Assembly (NCBI GenBank): GCA_030737835.1
Contig: CM060857.1
Location: 14,457,496-14,521,495, forward strand
Direction of reading: 5' to 3'
DNA from: Acorus gramineus
Taxonomy: Eukaryota; Streptophyta; Magnoliopsida; Acorales; Acoraceae
DNA length: 64,000 nucleotides
Below, one piece after another: positions 45,807 to 59,205 of this stretch; within the stretch, counting starts at the first letter, position 1; each line of letters opens with the position of its first letter. Under the pieces are notes generated by a model. The model was not told where the DNA came from. It did no database searches and worked only from the letters and a program-made list of their open reading frames with translations. Both the position numbers and the translations under genes were made by a program.

Positions 45807-46148
45807 ATTTCTAAGCAAATGTTGGACACACGTCGAAAACCGAAAAATGTGTCCACAAGCAAAAATAGGATAGAGTGACATAGTAAAATTTGATGCACTT
45901 GCACCCTGTTCAATTCCATTCATATGAGAAAACACAAAAAGATGGTTCCTAGTTACACACACTGTAAGCATATATAATCTTCACTTCTGCAACCAAAATT
46001 TGTGCACAAGCGGGTCAGCAGAACAAACACATTTCATTAATAAAAAGATGAAGTAATTAATAACAATGGTTTAAAGTAATCAACAAGCTTCCAAGAGGCC
46101 AATATATGAAACATGTAAAGAGCAAGCATATCACACCCAACTGAAAAA
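45807..46148 (-). other. Sterol glucosyltransferase 3' flank
   Basis: Expected 3' UTR and downstream region of the UGT80 gene. Nothing else seen. Confidence 0.4.
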
Positions 46149-49100
46149 CTATGAGAAGCCTAAACATTTTCCTACGGGGCCAAAACAATGTCCAAGAAGA
46201 CCTGGATCCTGGGGAGTCTCAGGTTCTGGCATTTTTGGAGGAAGATGTTTAAAGAAGGCCTTCACTGCTCCTGTCACCCCATCCTCTGTCTCCATGGCCT
46301 TGGCCAGTTCAACAGCATTTTCTTTCACCTACGAAGTCCATAAAAATGAGGTTTTTGGTTCTAATAATTCAAGGATATATATATTTCACTAGTTTTTCTG
46401 ACAAAAGACCAAAGACAGCAGAACTAATGAGTGGAGAAGAGGCACAGTCATATTGAATTTAAAAGATAAGGATGATGTGCAGGATTATTCTATGCATCAA
46501 CGAGTTGAAAAGAGAAACAAATTATCTATGAATTAAAGGAGACAGCAGTGGCTTGGAGATTGAAACAGAGCCAATAAGGGTTGGTTTTGAAATTAAATTG
46601 CTCTGACTTTATAACAGGAAAACAAATCTGAGAAGCCCTTTTTCTTCTACAACTGATGGATATGATGAAGAAGGGCGTGTATCTTCACATGGTAGTCATT
46701 CCCTTGTATTTGTATAAGGCCTATATGATCCATAGATAATAATCAAATAAATTTTGATACAGAAAAAGGTTGGTAGAAGTAGATATACAACTAAATACAA
46801 GATCTAGGGCTACAATGTGGACTGAATGTACCCGATAGATTGACTACTCAAATGTAGAAATAGGTTCCTTGGGGTTTGCTGTTTACAGACAACGTGTTTT
46901 TTTAATGAACAATGAGAGGTGGATGATAGATTGGAAAAACAAAACAAATGTGCTTAATGCTTCGATAGATAGAAACTAGGCAGGAAAGTTACAACGAAAT
47001 TTTTGAAGGTGATGACGTAAAGAACACTCAAATGAATGGTTAAAGAAATACCATCACGCAAGGTTCACTATTCCAAAAAGATTGGATAGAACGATGGTGG
47101 TGACTTTACTAGGATTAAAAACAAGTCAGACAAAATGGATTTTGCTTTTAGCTATCATGAAAACAAGTGCCAAGAGAAATAATTGTTCCGTGCTTGGTTA
47201 CTAAGGAATAGACTGAAATTGTCGAAATGGAAATGAGATCCACTTTTTCACGTCATAAACTTCTTGGCAGGGTGGAAATGATCACTGTATGTCTTTCATT
47301 TCCACCAAAATAGTTGGCACATCTAAGACAAAAAGCAAAGTCATATCCCACAATAAATGGAAATGACCAAATTATTCCTACATCATTTTCCAGCAACCAG
47401 ACATGAAGTTTAGCATGATCATGCAAATTATGGTGTATCATGTATGGTTATAAATGCAATGTTTTCAAACACCACAGAGATGAGGATTTAAAAGGAAATG
47501 CTGCAAAACTAGGAAGTATAAAACTGGAATCAAGTGCATTAAAGATATCATATACCGAACCTGTCTGTATCCTTGATCTTCTGCAGAATCATGTAAAGGG
47601 GATTCTCACGAGGGGAAGTAATTAAAAGACTTACTATGAAAATTTGTAAAATACATATTATTTGTAGTTAGATTTTGAGTTTCATGCTTGTTGATTTTTC
47701 TCATCCGCCAACAGAAATGGGCGTATCCCATACAACTCAATTCGATGTAGCTTGGTTTGATTGTGATCCGATTTAAACATCACAATAAGCAATTAGTTGC
47801 AACAATCCTTCCTAATGTAAAAGTCTGGAATTCCTTAAGCATCCATGCAAATTGTTTGGGGAAGACTCAATTTGTAGATCCAAAGAAAAAGGAAGATGGA
47901 ATTAACAGATCCAAAGAACGGACCACTACAAAAATCTGAACAGGATGGCTCAGTAGTATTTTTTTCAAGAGAATGGCATAAGCAACATCATGCCCAGATA
48001 ACTTCAAAAATAGCTTTTAGTTATATAACATAAAATGATAAATGTTGAGCAGTGTTAATCACCTTAGGATCCAGCATAAAATTGATTGCACTGACAAGCT
48101 TTTGCAGTGAAAATTGATCAATGGGTATAGGAGGAGGGCCTAATCCTCTGGCATGCACTCGTTCTCCCCAAAAAGGTTGATCACCAAAAAAGGGAACCAC
48201 TGTTGTCGGACACTGGATATCACAACCGGATACAATGTGACTAAATTACAAACACAGTATATAAAAAGTTCCAAGTTTGACAGGCACAAAAAACTAGATT
48301 AGATACCGCAGCTTTAAGTCCAGCGGCTGTTGTTCCGGCACCTCCATGATGCACCTGAACCAAATGGAGAAATTTGAACACACGATCAACAGACTTGGAA
48401 AGGAAGTATGAACTATAGCAAGTCTTAAGTACATTGAGTATAAACTGTAGCAAGTATTTGGTACATTTAAAGAATACACGCAAGTGATTGGCGTAATGAT
48501 CTAGTTCGCAAATTTCTTTTCTTTCCTTTTTGTGGCTAAACAACAGTTTTTTTGTGCCAAAGAGGAAAAAATATTACTTGCTCAACAGAACAACTTTAAT
48601 TTAAGGCTTGAGGAGCATACAACTATACAAGTAAAAAGCAATGTGACATGAGCTCGAGGAGCATGGTGGCTTCATTTGATATTGTTCAGGATCCTTGAAT
48701 TTTAAAGTTTTCTAGTACTAAATTCATTGTTCATCTGGATTCTTTGTTATTTGGTCAGTTGATAGCCTATGGTGTACCGCATGAGACTCAACAGAACGTG
48801 CTTCTCACTATCGATCTCTAGCATTAAATTTCTCTATGCAATTCCCACAAGCAATAAAGCATGACAACAGCATCCATCTGACACACGAACAAATATAGAA
48901 TAAAATTCATGGATGCAAAAATGGTGCAGAAACAAACACAACTTCTGCACATACATCAAATGTGTCCATGCTAACCAAATTTGAGTCTTACCACTGCCAT
49001 GCAATGCAAAAATAGCCAATCATGGGGGACATTATCCAGCAGATAAATAGAATCCTTGGGTTCATCCACTGAAAAAAAGAAGAATCGTGTAAAGTAGGCA

Positions 49101-52100
49101 ATCAGAAAAATATGTCAGGTAATGCAAACTTGCAACATGGGATGCATGGACTGTGAATTCTGTAATACACAATATTGAAAAAAATAACAAAGTCGAGATA
49201 AAAAAAAAACTTACAATTTCCAAGACCACCCCAACCCTTGTTTATGATGCCCCTCTGCCCAGTTATTTCCAGTGCTTCCACTATTATTTTTGTCATCTTT
49301 TCTGGTTCTTGAACAGGCTAACATGATGTCAGAAGTATATAATATTTAGAGAATGCAATAGGAAATATAGTACATTTAGAAAAATGACCATGACTAAATA
49401 ATTTGTTAAAATTACATGGAAGAGTAAGAACTTTGTTAGAATCACATGGAAATTTCCAAATGAAACAAATGCCACACAAAGAGAGATGATGCAATTCGCT
49501 CTGCGTGTCATGTGGTGCTTCATGAGACTGCAAAGAAGTCCAACATGACATGGACTTGTATTTACATGTTTCAATCAAATGGGAGACAGATGACACCTCC
49601 TAAATGTTATCCTGTAATGGGGACATGAATTTGTGTTGGTTTCATAAGTGTTTTCAAAAGCACCATGTCTCCAAAAGCTAAAGTGTTCTGATTAAACTGT
49701 TTCACAGTAGTATAGCCCACAGTCCCAATGGTCAATTTCATGATTTCATATGGTTGTGTTCATGCATCTTTAGGGTACAGCAGATTATCTAAATTTCAAA
49801 ATTAAATGATTAAATTCTCAAAAGAGGATACGGTTCAATAGCATCTCAGAGAAAGTCAAAACAACTTGGCAGTAATTCAATCAGTTAATAACAAGATTTT
49901 GGTAATGGATACACATAGACAAACTGAATATTTTTGAAAGAAAACTGGTAGAAATCATACAACCAACCCATTAGACATAGTTAAGGTACAACTCCACAAA
50001 GAATATAAAAACAAATGTTGTACAGTGTACTATAGACGAACTGTATAATACTGTACCAGAAGAGAAACTTATGGTAGAAAATACCATAACATAAAAGTCA
50101 ATTCATAGATGCACAAGAACGAGAATATCAGCAGGGAGAAAAGACTTACCAGGCTGCCAAAACCAATATAAATAGGCTTTGGACCAGATTCAAGCCATTT
50201 AACAAGAGATTCTGGAGGCTCATAATTTGATGCAAGATTAAGGAAGCAAAATCCAACAACATCAACCTTAGAACCCCAATCTGCAGATCGAGTAATCAAA
50301 ACAAACCAATCACATGGAAGGATCAAGAAAAAGCTGAAATTACAACTAAGCATAGAACTGTCACAAGTGGGTTCAACAAAAAGTTAAAACAAATATTACA
50401 AATTTGAGTTGAAAGGAATGAGGATAGGCCTTTATCTAATTGATAACCCAGAAATAGCATATCTCAATAGACATCAGGACAATCATTCATGAGCACTTTG
50501 TTTCCATGTGATTGACTACCATATAATTTTATTAGAAAAAAAAAAGGATTATCACTAGCATTTTGCTAAATCACCATACAACCAGATATTTCACGACAAA
50601 TTTTTCTCTTGCCAAGTTTTGAATGTCTGCAGACCTTTTGGTTTGGGGACTAGGTGAGGGCTCCAGATATATCCAGTGGGAATATCATTGGAAGACCCCT
50701 GTGCACCACTTAAATAAGTGACTGGTCGCAGTTTCAGCTTTTTCTTTCTGAACTCATTTATCATGTCCCGTATCCCAAGCCAGATCATCGAGTCAACTAT
50801 TTGATATGAGAGCTGGAAAATAAGTTAAAGTAGAAACAATTAATTGAATCCAAAAAGATACTTACATCTAAGAAGGTCCAACATAGGGACAGAAAAAAAA
50901 AAGCCACCCAAAATCTCACATATTGTTGTCCAATAATATTTTCAACAAGGAAATTAGAAACATAACATATGAACAGTGATGATCCAATGGGACATTCAAT
51001 CACACTGGAACATCGAAAAAAGAAAAAAAATGAAAATCTCACATCCTACTGAAACATCATTACAAAAAAAAAATACAAGGGAAATGTAGAAGAAGAAAGC
51101 ATGTCCAGCAAAATCATTCACAAAAAAATCAATTAGTGCTAGTATTCAATCACTACATATATCCTCCTCAATGAACACCATCATCATCTCCAGAAAAGAA
51201 AGCAAAAATTGAAATCTGGTCGAAGTTATAACAATAACATACCATCAACTCCAACCATAAGTACATCACAGTCTGTGGCGTATCTATTGCAGATTTTGGC
51301 AATAGCTGACTTAAGTTTAAAAGGCAGTACTCCAAAGATGATATATAATAAACAATTGAAAAACTTTTAGATATACTGCAATTTCTCAATAAATTCTGCA
51401 AGGCTAAAGATGACATTCATTGTGCATAACTGCATATTACCATTCCTCTATGTTACTTCACTATGGACACACAATTAACATAATCAATGAATAACTGAGT
51501 TAACTAAGGCTACTTTTGGTGTCTTCTAATCAAATGCAAGCTATCTTGCTTCATTATCCTGTGTAACCCATTGAACAATACTTATCAGCAAAAGCGTGAA
51601 TCCTTTCAATTCATTTATAACATGAAGACAGCACTATTTTTTGTTTCAGACAGGACAAGAGTTGACCAATTAATTAAAAGCATATTTCTGTGCTCAAAAA
51701 AATATGAAGAAATTAAGAAAATAACTAGAAAAATCTAACGGAGCTGGTTTATTACTCAGTGAAGCAACAGTGATCTGATTCATATATTCCATGGAGATCT
51801 AGGCATGTCCAAGATGAATAAGTAAATATCTATGTAGGCTTAAAAAAGACATACAACTAATGAAAAAAGACAAAAGATTCTTACTCTGTATCCAGCCGGT
51901 TGTTTGACACGTGAAAGGGGATGTGGAAATTCACTAGTTGGCCTGATGATTATAAAAGACAAATATCAGTGTGTATAATGGCGCAACAAACAAATTCAAA
52001 CTGATAGTAGAAATGTCAGTCATGAACATAGTAACCATAAAAAAAAATTCAGATTCACCTAATTCATTAAACATTAAGTACCAAATGAATCAAATCGATG

Positions 52101-55100
52101 ATGAATTTTGTTTTGAGAATTCATATTGTAGCACACAATTAAAGTATCTTTACCACTCAAATTTGTGAAATAAACAATTGTCACTTTCATAACCAAAAAG
52201 TATAACTTACGTCCAAGGCATGGTGAAGAATATGTGAATCGGTACTTTAAGCGCCTCTGCCACATGCGTGTGTCCTGAACAAGCATTCTCCCAGGTCAGC
52301 AGACGTACTCAAGACTTCCAATTGTGCATAAAATAGAAAAGTTACTAATTCCCTGGATTCAAGAAGAATACAAAATATCAAAATCTCACCAGTCGGATGT
52401 TCACACAGATCATGAAATAACAGAATAAGTGCATCTATGCAGAACTCCAACCAAAATATAGAAGAGAGTGACACAAAGAAAATCAATCAATCAATTACCA
52501 TCACCCATATTTGACATGAGTGTGTGTGTGTGTACATCAAAATTCTGTCATTTTTAATGGGAAAAAAAGTTTCCTCCTAATCCTTACAGAAGCTGATGCT
52601 TTAATACAGACGGAAAATTTACTTCACGGTAGAAAAGCAAAAGATCTGGATTTGTTGACAAATATCTACACCGAAATTAATTAACTAAAACCATCAGGGC
52701 CATATAGAAGATTAGTCATTTTCATTTTTTTCTTTTACACCTATGTCAATTTTGTTTAAGAACCTCAGTTTATAATGTCAAATAATCTTGGTTATACAAA
52801 TTGGGCCCATCTTATTAAAAGATGACTCTGTAAATTGGATTAAGTAATAGATAACAACATGAGATGATCAACGATGTAAATAAATGACCATGAGAACTAT
52901 AAAGATCTTGTATGGCTCAATCACAGAATTTTATAGCATAGTAAATCAGTGATTACTCCTTCTATGACAAATAACACAGTGGCATTGGCAATCATTGGGT
53001 GGATTGGCTGGATTCAATGCTTATCAGTACATATCAGAACTGACTGCGGAATAAAATACTATTTTTTGTTAATGTTACATTGCCTACAAGCTGTTCTTCA
53101 TGTGTTAATTAACCTATTAGGTTATGAGTCATAAATGTATTCTAATCTATTATAAATAGATGTCTCATAAGAAACAGATGGGTCAGTGAGTCTCCCAAAG
53201 CAATAGTAGATTATTCGTTAACTTTCTAATATGTTCACCCAAAAAACTCCATATAAGATGTTTTCCTCTTTCAAACTTGTCTTCAAATGACACAAGCACT
53301 ATGACATAGAAGAAGGCAAATCAATATGCAAGAAGTATTCGATAACTAGCAATCTTCTATTTTGAGGAAACATTAAGCAATAAGTTGAAAGGAAATATGT
53401 TTTCATTTAGATTTACACAATATTAATATTCAAAACTCCACAGTAAACAGATTGGAGCAGTCCACATTCCACAAATTAACTTTTTTATAACTATCAAAAT
53501 GCAGAAACATATGGCAGAACTTCCTTACTTTGGGTACTAGTAAATACTTAAAATTTGTAATATAACCTTTACACACACATCCAAGAGGTGGTGATCCACC
53601 AATTATATTAAACGATGCATCACAAGGATGATTACATAATGCACAGTAGAGCTTAATATAATCTTAATATTATGTTTAAGCATGCTTAGAAGTTCCAAAA
53701 ACACAACTAAATCTGAATAAAAATGTTTGATTTTATCTTCTGCAACAACGGGATATCAATGTAGCCCAACTGCTACAACAAAAAGGAGAAGAACCACATG
53801 CAATGCCAATAATCAACCCATTAGTAAGATGTAGCTAAAAGTCTTATATTATTTATATTACTAACGAGTAAAGAAAAAAAGCACTGACCACAACTAACAA
53901 TAAAGAAAAATGAAATCTAATGGAAAGGAAAAACTAACCATATGCTGGAGGATTTGCTATGATGGCTTCTGCTTTAAATTGAATTCCAGAATCATCTGGG
54001 TCCTTGCATGCTGCATATAATGAAAATATGATTTCTTTCATTTGTTTTCTCTGAATGGGTATGTCTGATGGAGAGGATGGAAGGAACCCCTTGTTCTTGA
54101 CCATATCTGTGTAAGGAAAACATCTCATCAATAGGCAACAAACCCTGATGGAAATTCAACTGCTTATTCAGGAGCTACATTTCATCAAGGAACCATTCAG
54201 ATTTAATAGGTTCATGTGTGTATGAGTCCACATACATCCAGCGAGGACCTTAGGATCTCCACCTAAGGGGAAAAATTCCAGTCCAGCAGTCAGCACAAAT
54301 TCTTTAAAGTTTGCATGTGTCGCTAATCTAACACGGTGCCCATAGTCCTGCATACAACACAGACATCTTGAGCAAGCAGGAGATTTCAATCACAAAATTT
54401 TTACCAACAAACAGTTCCATTATACACAACAATAATCTATTTGTTTGTGTTGAACAAAAATTTCGTAAATAAAATCCTGAAGCTAAGTTAAATTAGATCA
54501 TTATTTGAAATTGGAGTGCTTGTCAATTAAGAAAAGAAGCACAACGCAGAAGACACCCTAAGTCCCTAATGCTTAAGCAGCAGCTTAAGTGGTCGCATTT
54601 TTGTTCCATATGGGTGAAGAAAGGAGGATGAAATCATAAATAAGAATTTCTTATGTCACATAAACAGTGTTTTTGCACTTGCAACAAACAACAATATTGC
54701 ACATACATAAAGAGTATATACAAATCAAAGCATGAATGTTTAAATTCTAAATGCTAGATGATAAATCATCCCATCTATTGTACAAATCAAAGGGATTAAT
54801 GATGTGGAGCAGGAAGAGGAGGACAAGAAAAAGTTGAGAAAGAAGGGGCAAAAGAGAGGATTTAAAAAAAAAGGGAATGAAAGGTAAGAAGAGAAGAGGA
54901 AAGTAAGAAGATAAGAATAATAACAACAGAAGCGGTTGACTTCAGAAACAGAAAAATTAGCAAGTACTAGAATTTAAATAATACTCAATTGTTCAAGTTG
55001 AGTTAGAAGTCTGTGCAAGTACAATGGGCATCACAAAATTTGGCGAAGGCAAACATTAGGGCTCTTATCCAGTCTGCAAATTTGAAGCATACATAACGGC

Positions 55101-56549
55101 ATAGTCATCTGTGAATATAATAAACCTATAAATTGTATTGGGTTAAGAATCAGATGCCAAAGGTAGGGGCACCGGGCTTAAGTGATTCCAAGTCGAGAGA
55201 GCGTTGTAAAGTGCAACCATAAGCTTTTCAAGGATATGCATGCAAGCAGAAAAAGATGGGCATTTGGATACTTCTCACTCCATTTTATTGTGATAGTACC
55301 ACTTTTCTTGTAATGATTCCAAGTACAAATATAACCTCACACCCCTTCATTAACAGTCATGTATCACATAATCCAGAGGCAGGGCAGAAGGATACTTATA
55401 TATCAGATAAAGATTTCACCTAAATATCTCGCAACAAACCTCTGCAAACACTCTGGGAACCCTCTCGCCTAATGCCTTTGTTTACTTTAGTCATGATACC
55501 ACATGGTAGCAGGGAAACCAGATACACAAAACCCACCAATAGGAAATTCTTTAGTCCTCCTACATTTCCATGTGCTATGCAGAGCTCATAGGTTCATTGT
55601 ATTCCAAAAGAATTTACAAATAATAGTTACCAGAGACATCAGATTTTTCAAATAATAACTGGTCCATCCTAAAAACTGTTGGGAAACTAATTATTCAAAG
55701 AAAACTAGATCATTAAGCCATCTCTATTCTCTTATCAAAAATTTTAAATTTAATTTCAAAATCCAATCTATAAAAAAAAGTTATTAGATTGTTTTTTTGC
55801 TCCATAGCACTTTCGCAAGGGCTTGCTTTCCAATTACTCATACAGACTAAAACAATCAAAATCAATCAACAAATAAACACATGGGCATGAACAAAACGAT
55901 AAGTAGTTAGGCTACCAACCTGCAAACGTTTCCCGATAGCGACAAATGGCTGCACATCTCCCCGAGTGCCAACTATAAGAATCACAATCTGCAAGGGAGG
56001 TAAGTACTGGATGTCCGCCAAATCCACAGGTTCATCATCGCCTGTGTCGTTACAAGCATCCCCAGACCCAACATCAAAATCTTCAGGTTCAACACTGCTT
56101 GGAACATCAAGCACCACAGTCCCATCTTTCACTGTAGCTATCCTGTTCAGCATTTTAAGCTGCAGCGAGAGCACATATATTCAGATTAAAAAGTGATCCA
56201 AAAATCACGAAATTCACAAAAAGACTGCACCTTCTTCCGATCGGAGATCTTGTTATCGAAAATCTGCGCCGTCGGGTCCGTCCGCACATGGCTCTGCCGC
56301 CGCCTCTCGGTTCTCGATCTCTCAAGACTGGGAGGGCTCGCAGGCGCCACCGTCTTGTCGGGGTTTTTCATCTCCCCAGGCATACTGCTCGCCCTGGACA
56401 GAATCTTGTCCATGTGTTCTGCAATTGATCGGTCGATTCAAAAAATTAAGAAATCAAAAATATTTGAACTAGAGAGAGAGAGAGGAGGAGGAGGAGGAGG
56501 ACTAACCGATCGGGGAGGTATTCGAGCTCTCCACTTTCACTTCCTCCAT
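46149..56549 (-). CDS. UGT80A2: Sterol 3-beta-glucosyltransferase, UGT80A2-like
   Basis: Transfers glucose from UDP-glucose to the 3-beta-OH of membrane sterols to make steryl glucosides. Fourteen exons: 56549-56507, 56418-56231, 56159-55920, 54347-54236, 54106-53939, 52274-52211, 51942-51885, 50812-50635, 50280-50150, 49317-49215, 49068-48992, 48354-48307, 48212-48063, 46328-46149. All have GT-AG borders and consistent phase, giving 579 residues (plant members about 600-640; the N-terminus is shorter). The N-terminal GT28-type domain includes LIVGTRGDVQPF near 138-149 and DYGHRVRLATHANFKEF after it. The donor-sugar region has VHHGGAGTTAAGLKAA (455-470) and FFGDQPFWGERVHARG from 478. There is no PH/GRAM region, as expected for plants. 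Introns 3, 5, 7 and 13 exceed 1 kb. The first exon is only 43 coding bases. An ATG at 56410 is a possible internal start if exon 1 is skipped. Confidence 0.96.
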
Positions 56550-56928
56550 GGCTTGCTATTTATTCTTTTCCGTGGTTTGTGTGATCCGTGATAATCGAAT
56601 AGAAAAAGAAGGGATGAAGAGGAGACGTGAAAAGGAAGAGATGACGAATAAGAATGAATCAATCAATCAATCAAAAGTTGAGGGAAGAGGAGATATTGAG
56701 GAAGGAATCAGGGTTTGGAAGGCTCTGTCGGGAAGAGAGAGAGACAGAGAAAGAGTGTGGGAACGGTTAAGAAGATTAGGTTTTAAGTTGCCGTGAATTA
56801 TTAATGTATCGGACAAGATCGAATCCTACACGTGTAGTCATAGGGTCTCCAAAGTGTGTTTTTGTGTTATTGTAATTTTTTATGGCATCGTTTCACGCTG
56901 TCCGTAATCAGTCTCGCAACTCGAATTA
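56550..56928 (-). promoter_or_regulatory. UGT80 5' leader and promoter region
   Basis: Purine-rich on the plus strand (CT-rich on the transcribed orientation), as in many plant leaders. A TCAATCAATCAATCAA microsatellite lies at 56658-56673. Plus-strand frames here are chance. Confidence 0.4.
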
Positions 56929-57142
56929 TATATATATATATATATATATGAGGAACCATAACTGACTTTATGGTCGAGTTGAAAAAATTATCTTGACTTA
57001 TTTGTCATGATCATACAAAAAATTCTTTTAAATAATTGTCAATAAACAAATAGGTGGGTTAGTCAGTGTTAAGACTTGAATTCAGGACCTATCGATAACG
57101 TCGCTAAACCCTGAATTGTGGTGTTATGACCATTGGAGATTT
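56929..57142 (-). mobile_element. Diverged SINE (family copy 5)
   Basis: Minus-strand order: CCAATGGTCATAACACCACA (A-box region), GAATTCAAGTCTTAACAC (B-box), CACCTATTTGTTTATTGACA and CCATAAAGTCAGTTATGG, ending in a (TA)n tail at 56929-56949. It matches the family throughout but with many substitutions. Target duplication not identified. Confidence 0.75.
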
Positions 57143-58289
57143 ATTTATAATTTTTTGTTAAATTAAATATATAAATTAGGGGTAATGTGTTCACCGGTTA
57201 ATTATTTTTACATTCTTGAATTTTTTTAAGCTTTTTTTTTAGTCTTTAAGATGGTAAAAATTTATTTTTAAGTCCCTGGAACTAGATATCGTTATTGTGT
57301 CCATCAAAATATCAAAAATACCCCCGTACAATTTTTTAGTATATTGTGAATACTCCCTAATATATTATTAAGTGTATCAAGTATACTGTTAACACTTCCC
57401 AGTACATTGTTAACCCTCGTAAAATGTTAACAAGCGACAAGGGGCATTTTTTGTATTTCTTACGAATAAACTAACGACATCCGTTTTCAATGACCAAAAA
57501 ATAATTTATCACTGTTTTAAGAACCTAAACCAAACTTGAAAATTTTTATGGACCTAAAAATAATTCATGGATGATCACATAAACCCTTAATTAATTTTTT
57601 CAAAAAAAAATATATAAATTTTATTTTTGAAAAAATTAATTACAGGGCTTTTAGAACACTCGTTTATTTAAGTTGAGGCAAAAGATGAAAGGACCCAACA
57701 AAGTATGATTGAGGGAAAATTATGACTACGAAAGACATTGAAGAATAGAAATGGAATAAAATGGGAAAAAGGGTAACCCCGAGTATTTTAATATATTCAT
57801 ATAGTTAATTAGTTAGGTGGTTTATTTTGTCATTTCCCTTTTCACACATATAAAATATTTAAGAAAAGTTTGATTAATTATGTATTTTATTTCACTGATG
57901 TACATGAACATTATTATTATACGAGTGGTTAGTGGCTTCCCCGCACAATGGACGATGCGTTGTTTCATAAAAATAAAATAAAATAAAATAATTAATAAAA
58001 AGACAAGATTTGGGGACCAGATTTTTTATTCTTATGGAAAAAGTGCACTGAGTCGAGCATTCGAGTTGGACTCAATATTGATATGTATTCCAAGTGGATG
58101 TATATTTGGCAGTGCATTTATTATACATACATGTTGGTTACTGATAAATTAATATAAGACTGTAATGCGTCATTATTGATTCTCACCATGTAACGTATTT
58201 AGCCCCCCCCTTTGCTTTTGGACGTGGAACACCGGATATGATAACATGGAATAAAGCGAAATATGAGAATTTGAATGTTCGAGTGCATT
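57143..58289. other. No recognisable feature
   Basis: AT-rich intergenic sequence without supported genes. Confidence 0.3.
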
Positions 58290-58672
58290 GAATATTCAGC
58301 GATAATGTATGTCTGAATAAACTGATATAAAATGATATATAAATTTTAGTTAATTAATCTTTGAAATTAAAGTTATTCCAGGTTATTCTACCTGAAGAAT
58401 ATGTAGTTCCACTGTCAAATTAACTATTATCACCTCTTATAAATCACATGTAAAATCAACTATTATCATTTTTTCAATTTATATAAATCATTATCCATAT
58501 TTTATTCACATTTTATCCAAACAACAAAAATTTTATTATTACGTTTTTCAATTAGAATAATTCAAACCACAACCAAACACAAAATCATTTATTCCACTAC
58601 CATACCTATTTATGCTGATATAATTGTTTACCCCAAATAAATCTTATTCTATATCCGAAAAGAGGCTTATAC
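58290..58672 (+). mobile_element. MITE family C, copy 3
   Basis: Matches the right arm of the inverted pair at 20190-20560 in the same orientation: TTAAAGTTATT, CCACTGTCAAATTAA, TATCACCTCTTATAAATCAC, ATAAATCATTATCC, TTATTATTACGTTT and CACAACCAAACACAAAATCA. Directly abuts a family A copy. Confidence 0.65.
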
Positions 58673-58679
58673 CCCCGTA

Positions 58680-59205
58680 TGGGGTGTGACATTAGGTTAT
58701 TCGCTCCTGATAACTATACTGGGATAGATAACAATCCAGGCTAAATAAGTAACTTTTTGTTTGGTTGTCTTTTTTGTTATTCTCATTGGGAAACGTAAAA
58801 ATGACTTTTTTGTTGTTTGGTTCACCTTGGATAAAGTGATGATAAATGATTGATAAGGGATGAATAAGAGTTTATGATTTTTTAAATGACAATTATACCT
58901 CATAGGAATAGTGTGAGAGATATATGATTGATTTGATAGATGTGACAGTTTTTGAAATCTGTGTGAGTCTGTTAGGTGAGATAAATTTTTTAAAATGACA
59001 AAGAATGATATTTTTATCCATTGGCGTAAATAAGCCTTGATAAGCAATTCTATCATTTCCTTAGAATAGTTATCAGGCCTTATCCTAGTTTATCTAGACA
59101 TAACTATCGATGTTTATTCTATCAAAACAAACAACTTTTTTAGCTATTCTCATCTATTCTTCATTATTCTTGCCTTATGTTTCACGCCATACGAAGGGAT
59201 AGAGT
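58680..59205 (-). mobile_element. MITE family A, most complete copy
   Basis: Reverse-complement counterpart of 16290-16695, extended on the far side by CAATGAGAATAACAAAAAAG, TATCCCAGTATAGTTATCAG and GAGCGAATAACC. The outer parts are inverted relative to each other: GAATAGATGAGAATAGCT...GTTGTTTGTTTTGATAGAA on one side and the complement of TTTGGTTGTCTTTTTTGTTATTC on the other. No transposase. Chance frames here mirror those in the 16.4 kb copy. Confidence 0.68.
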
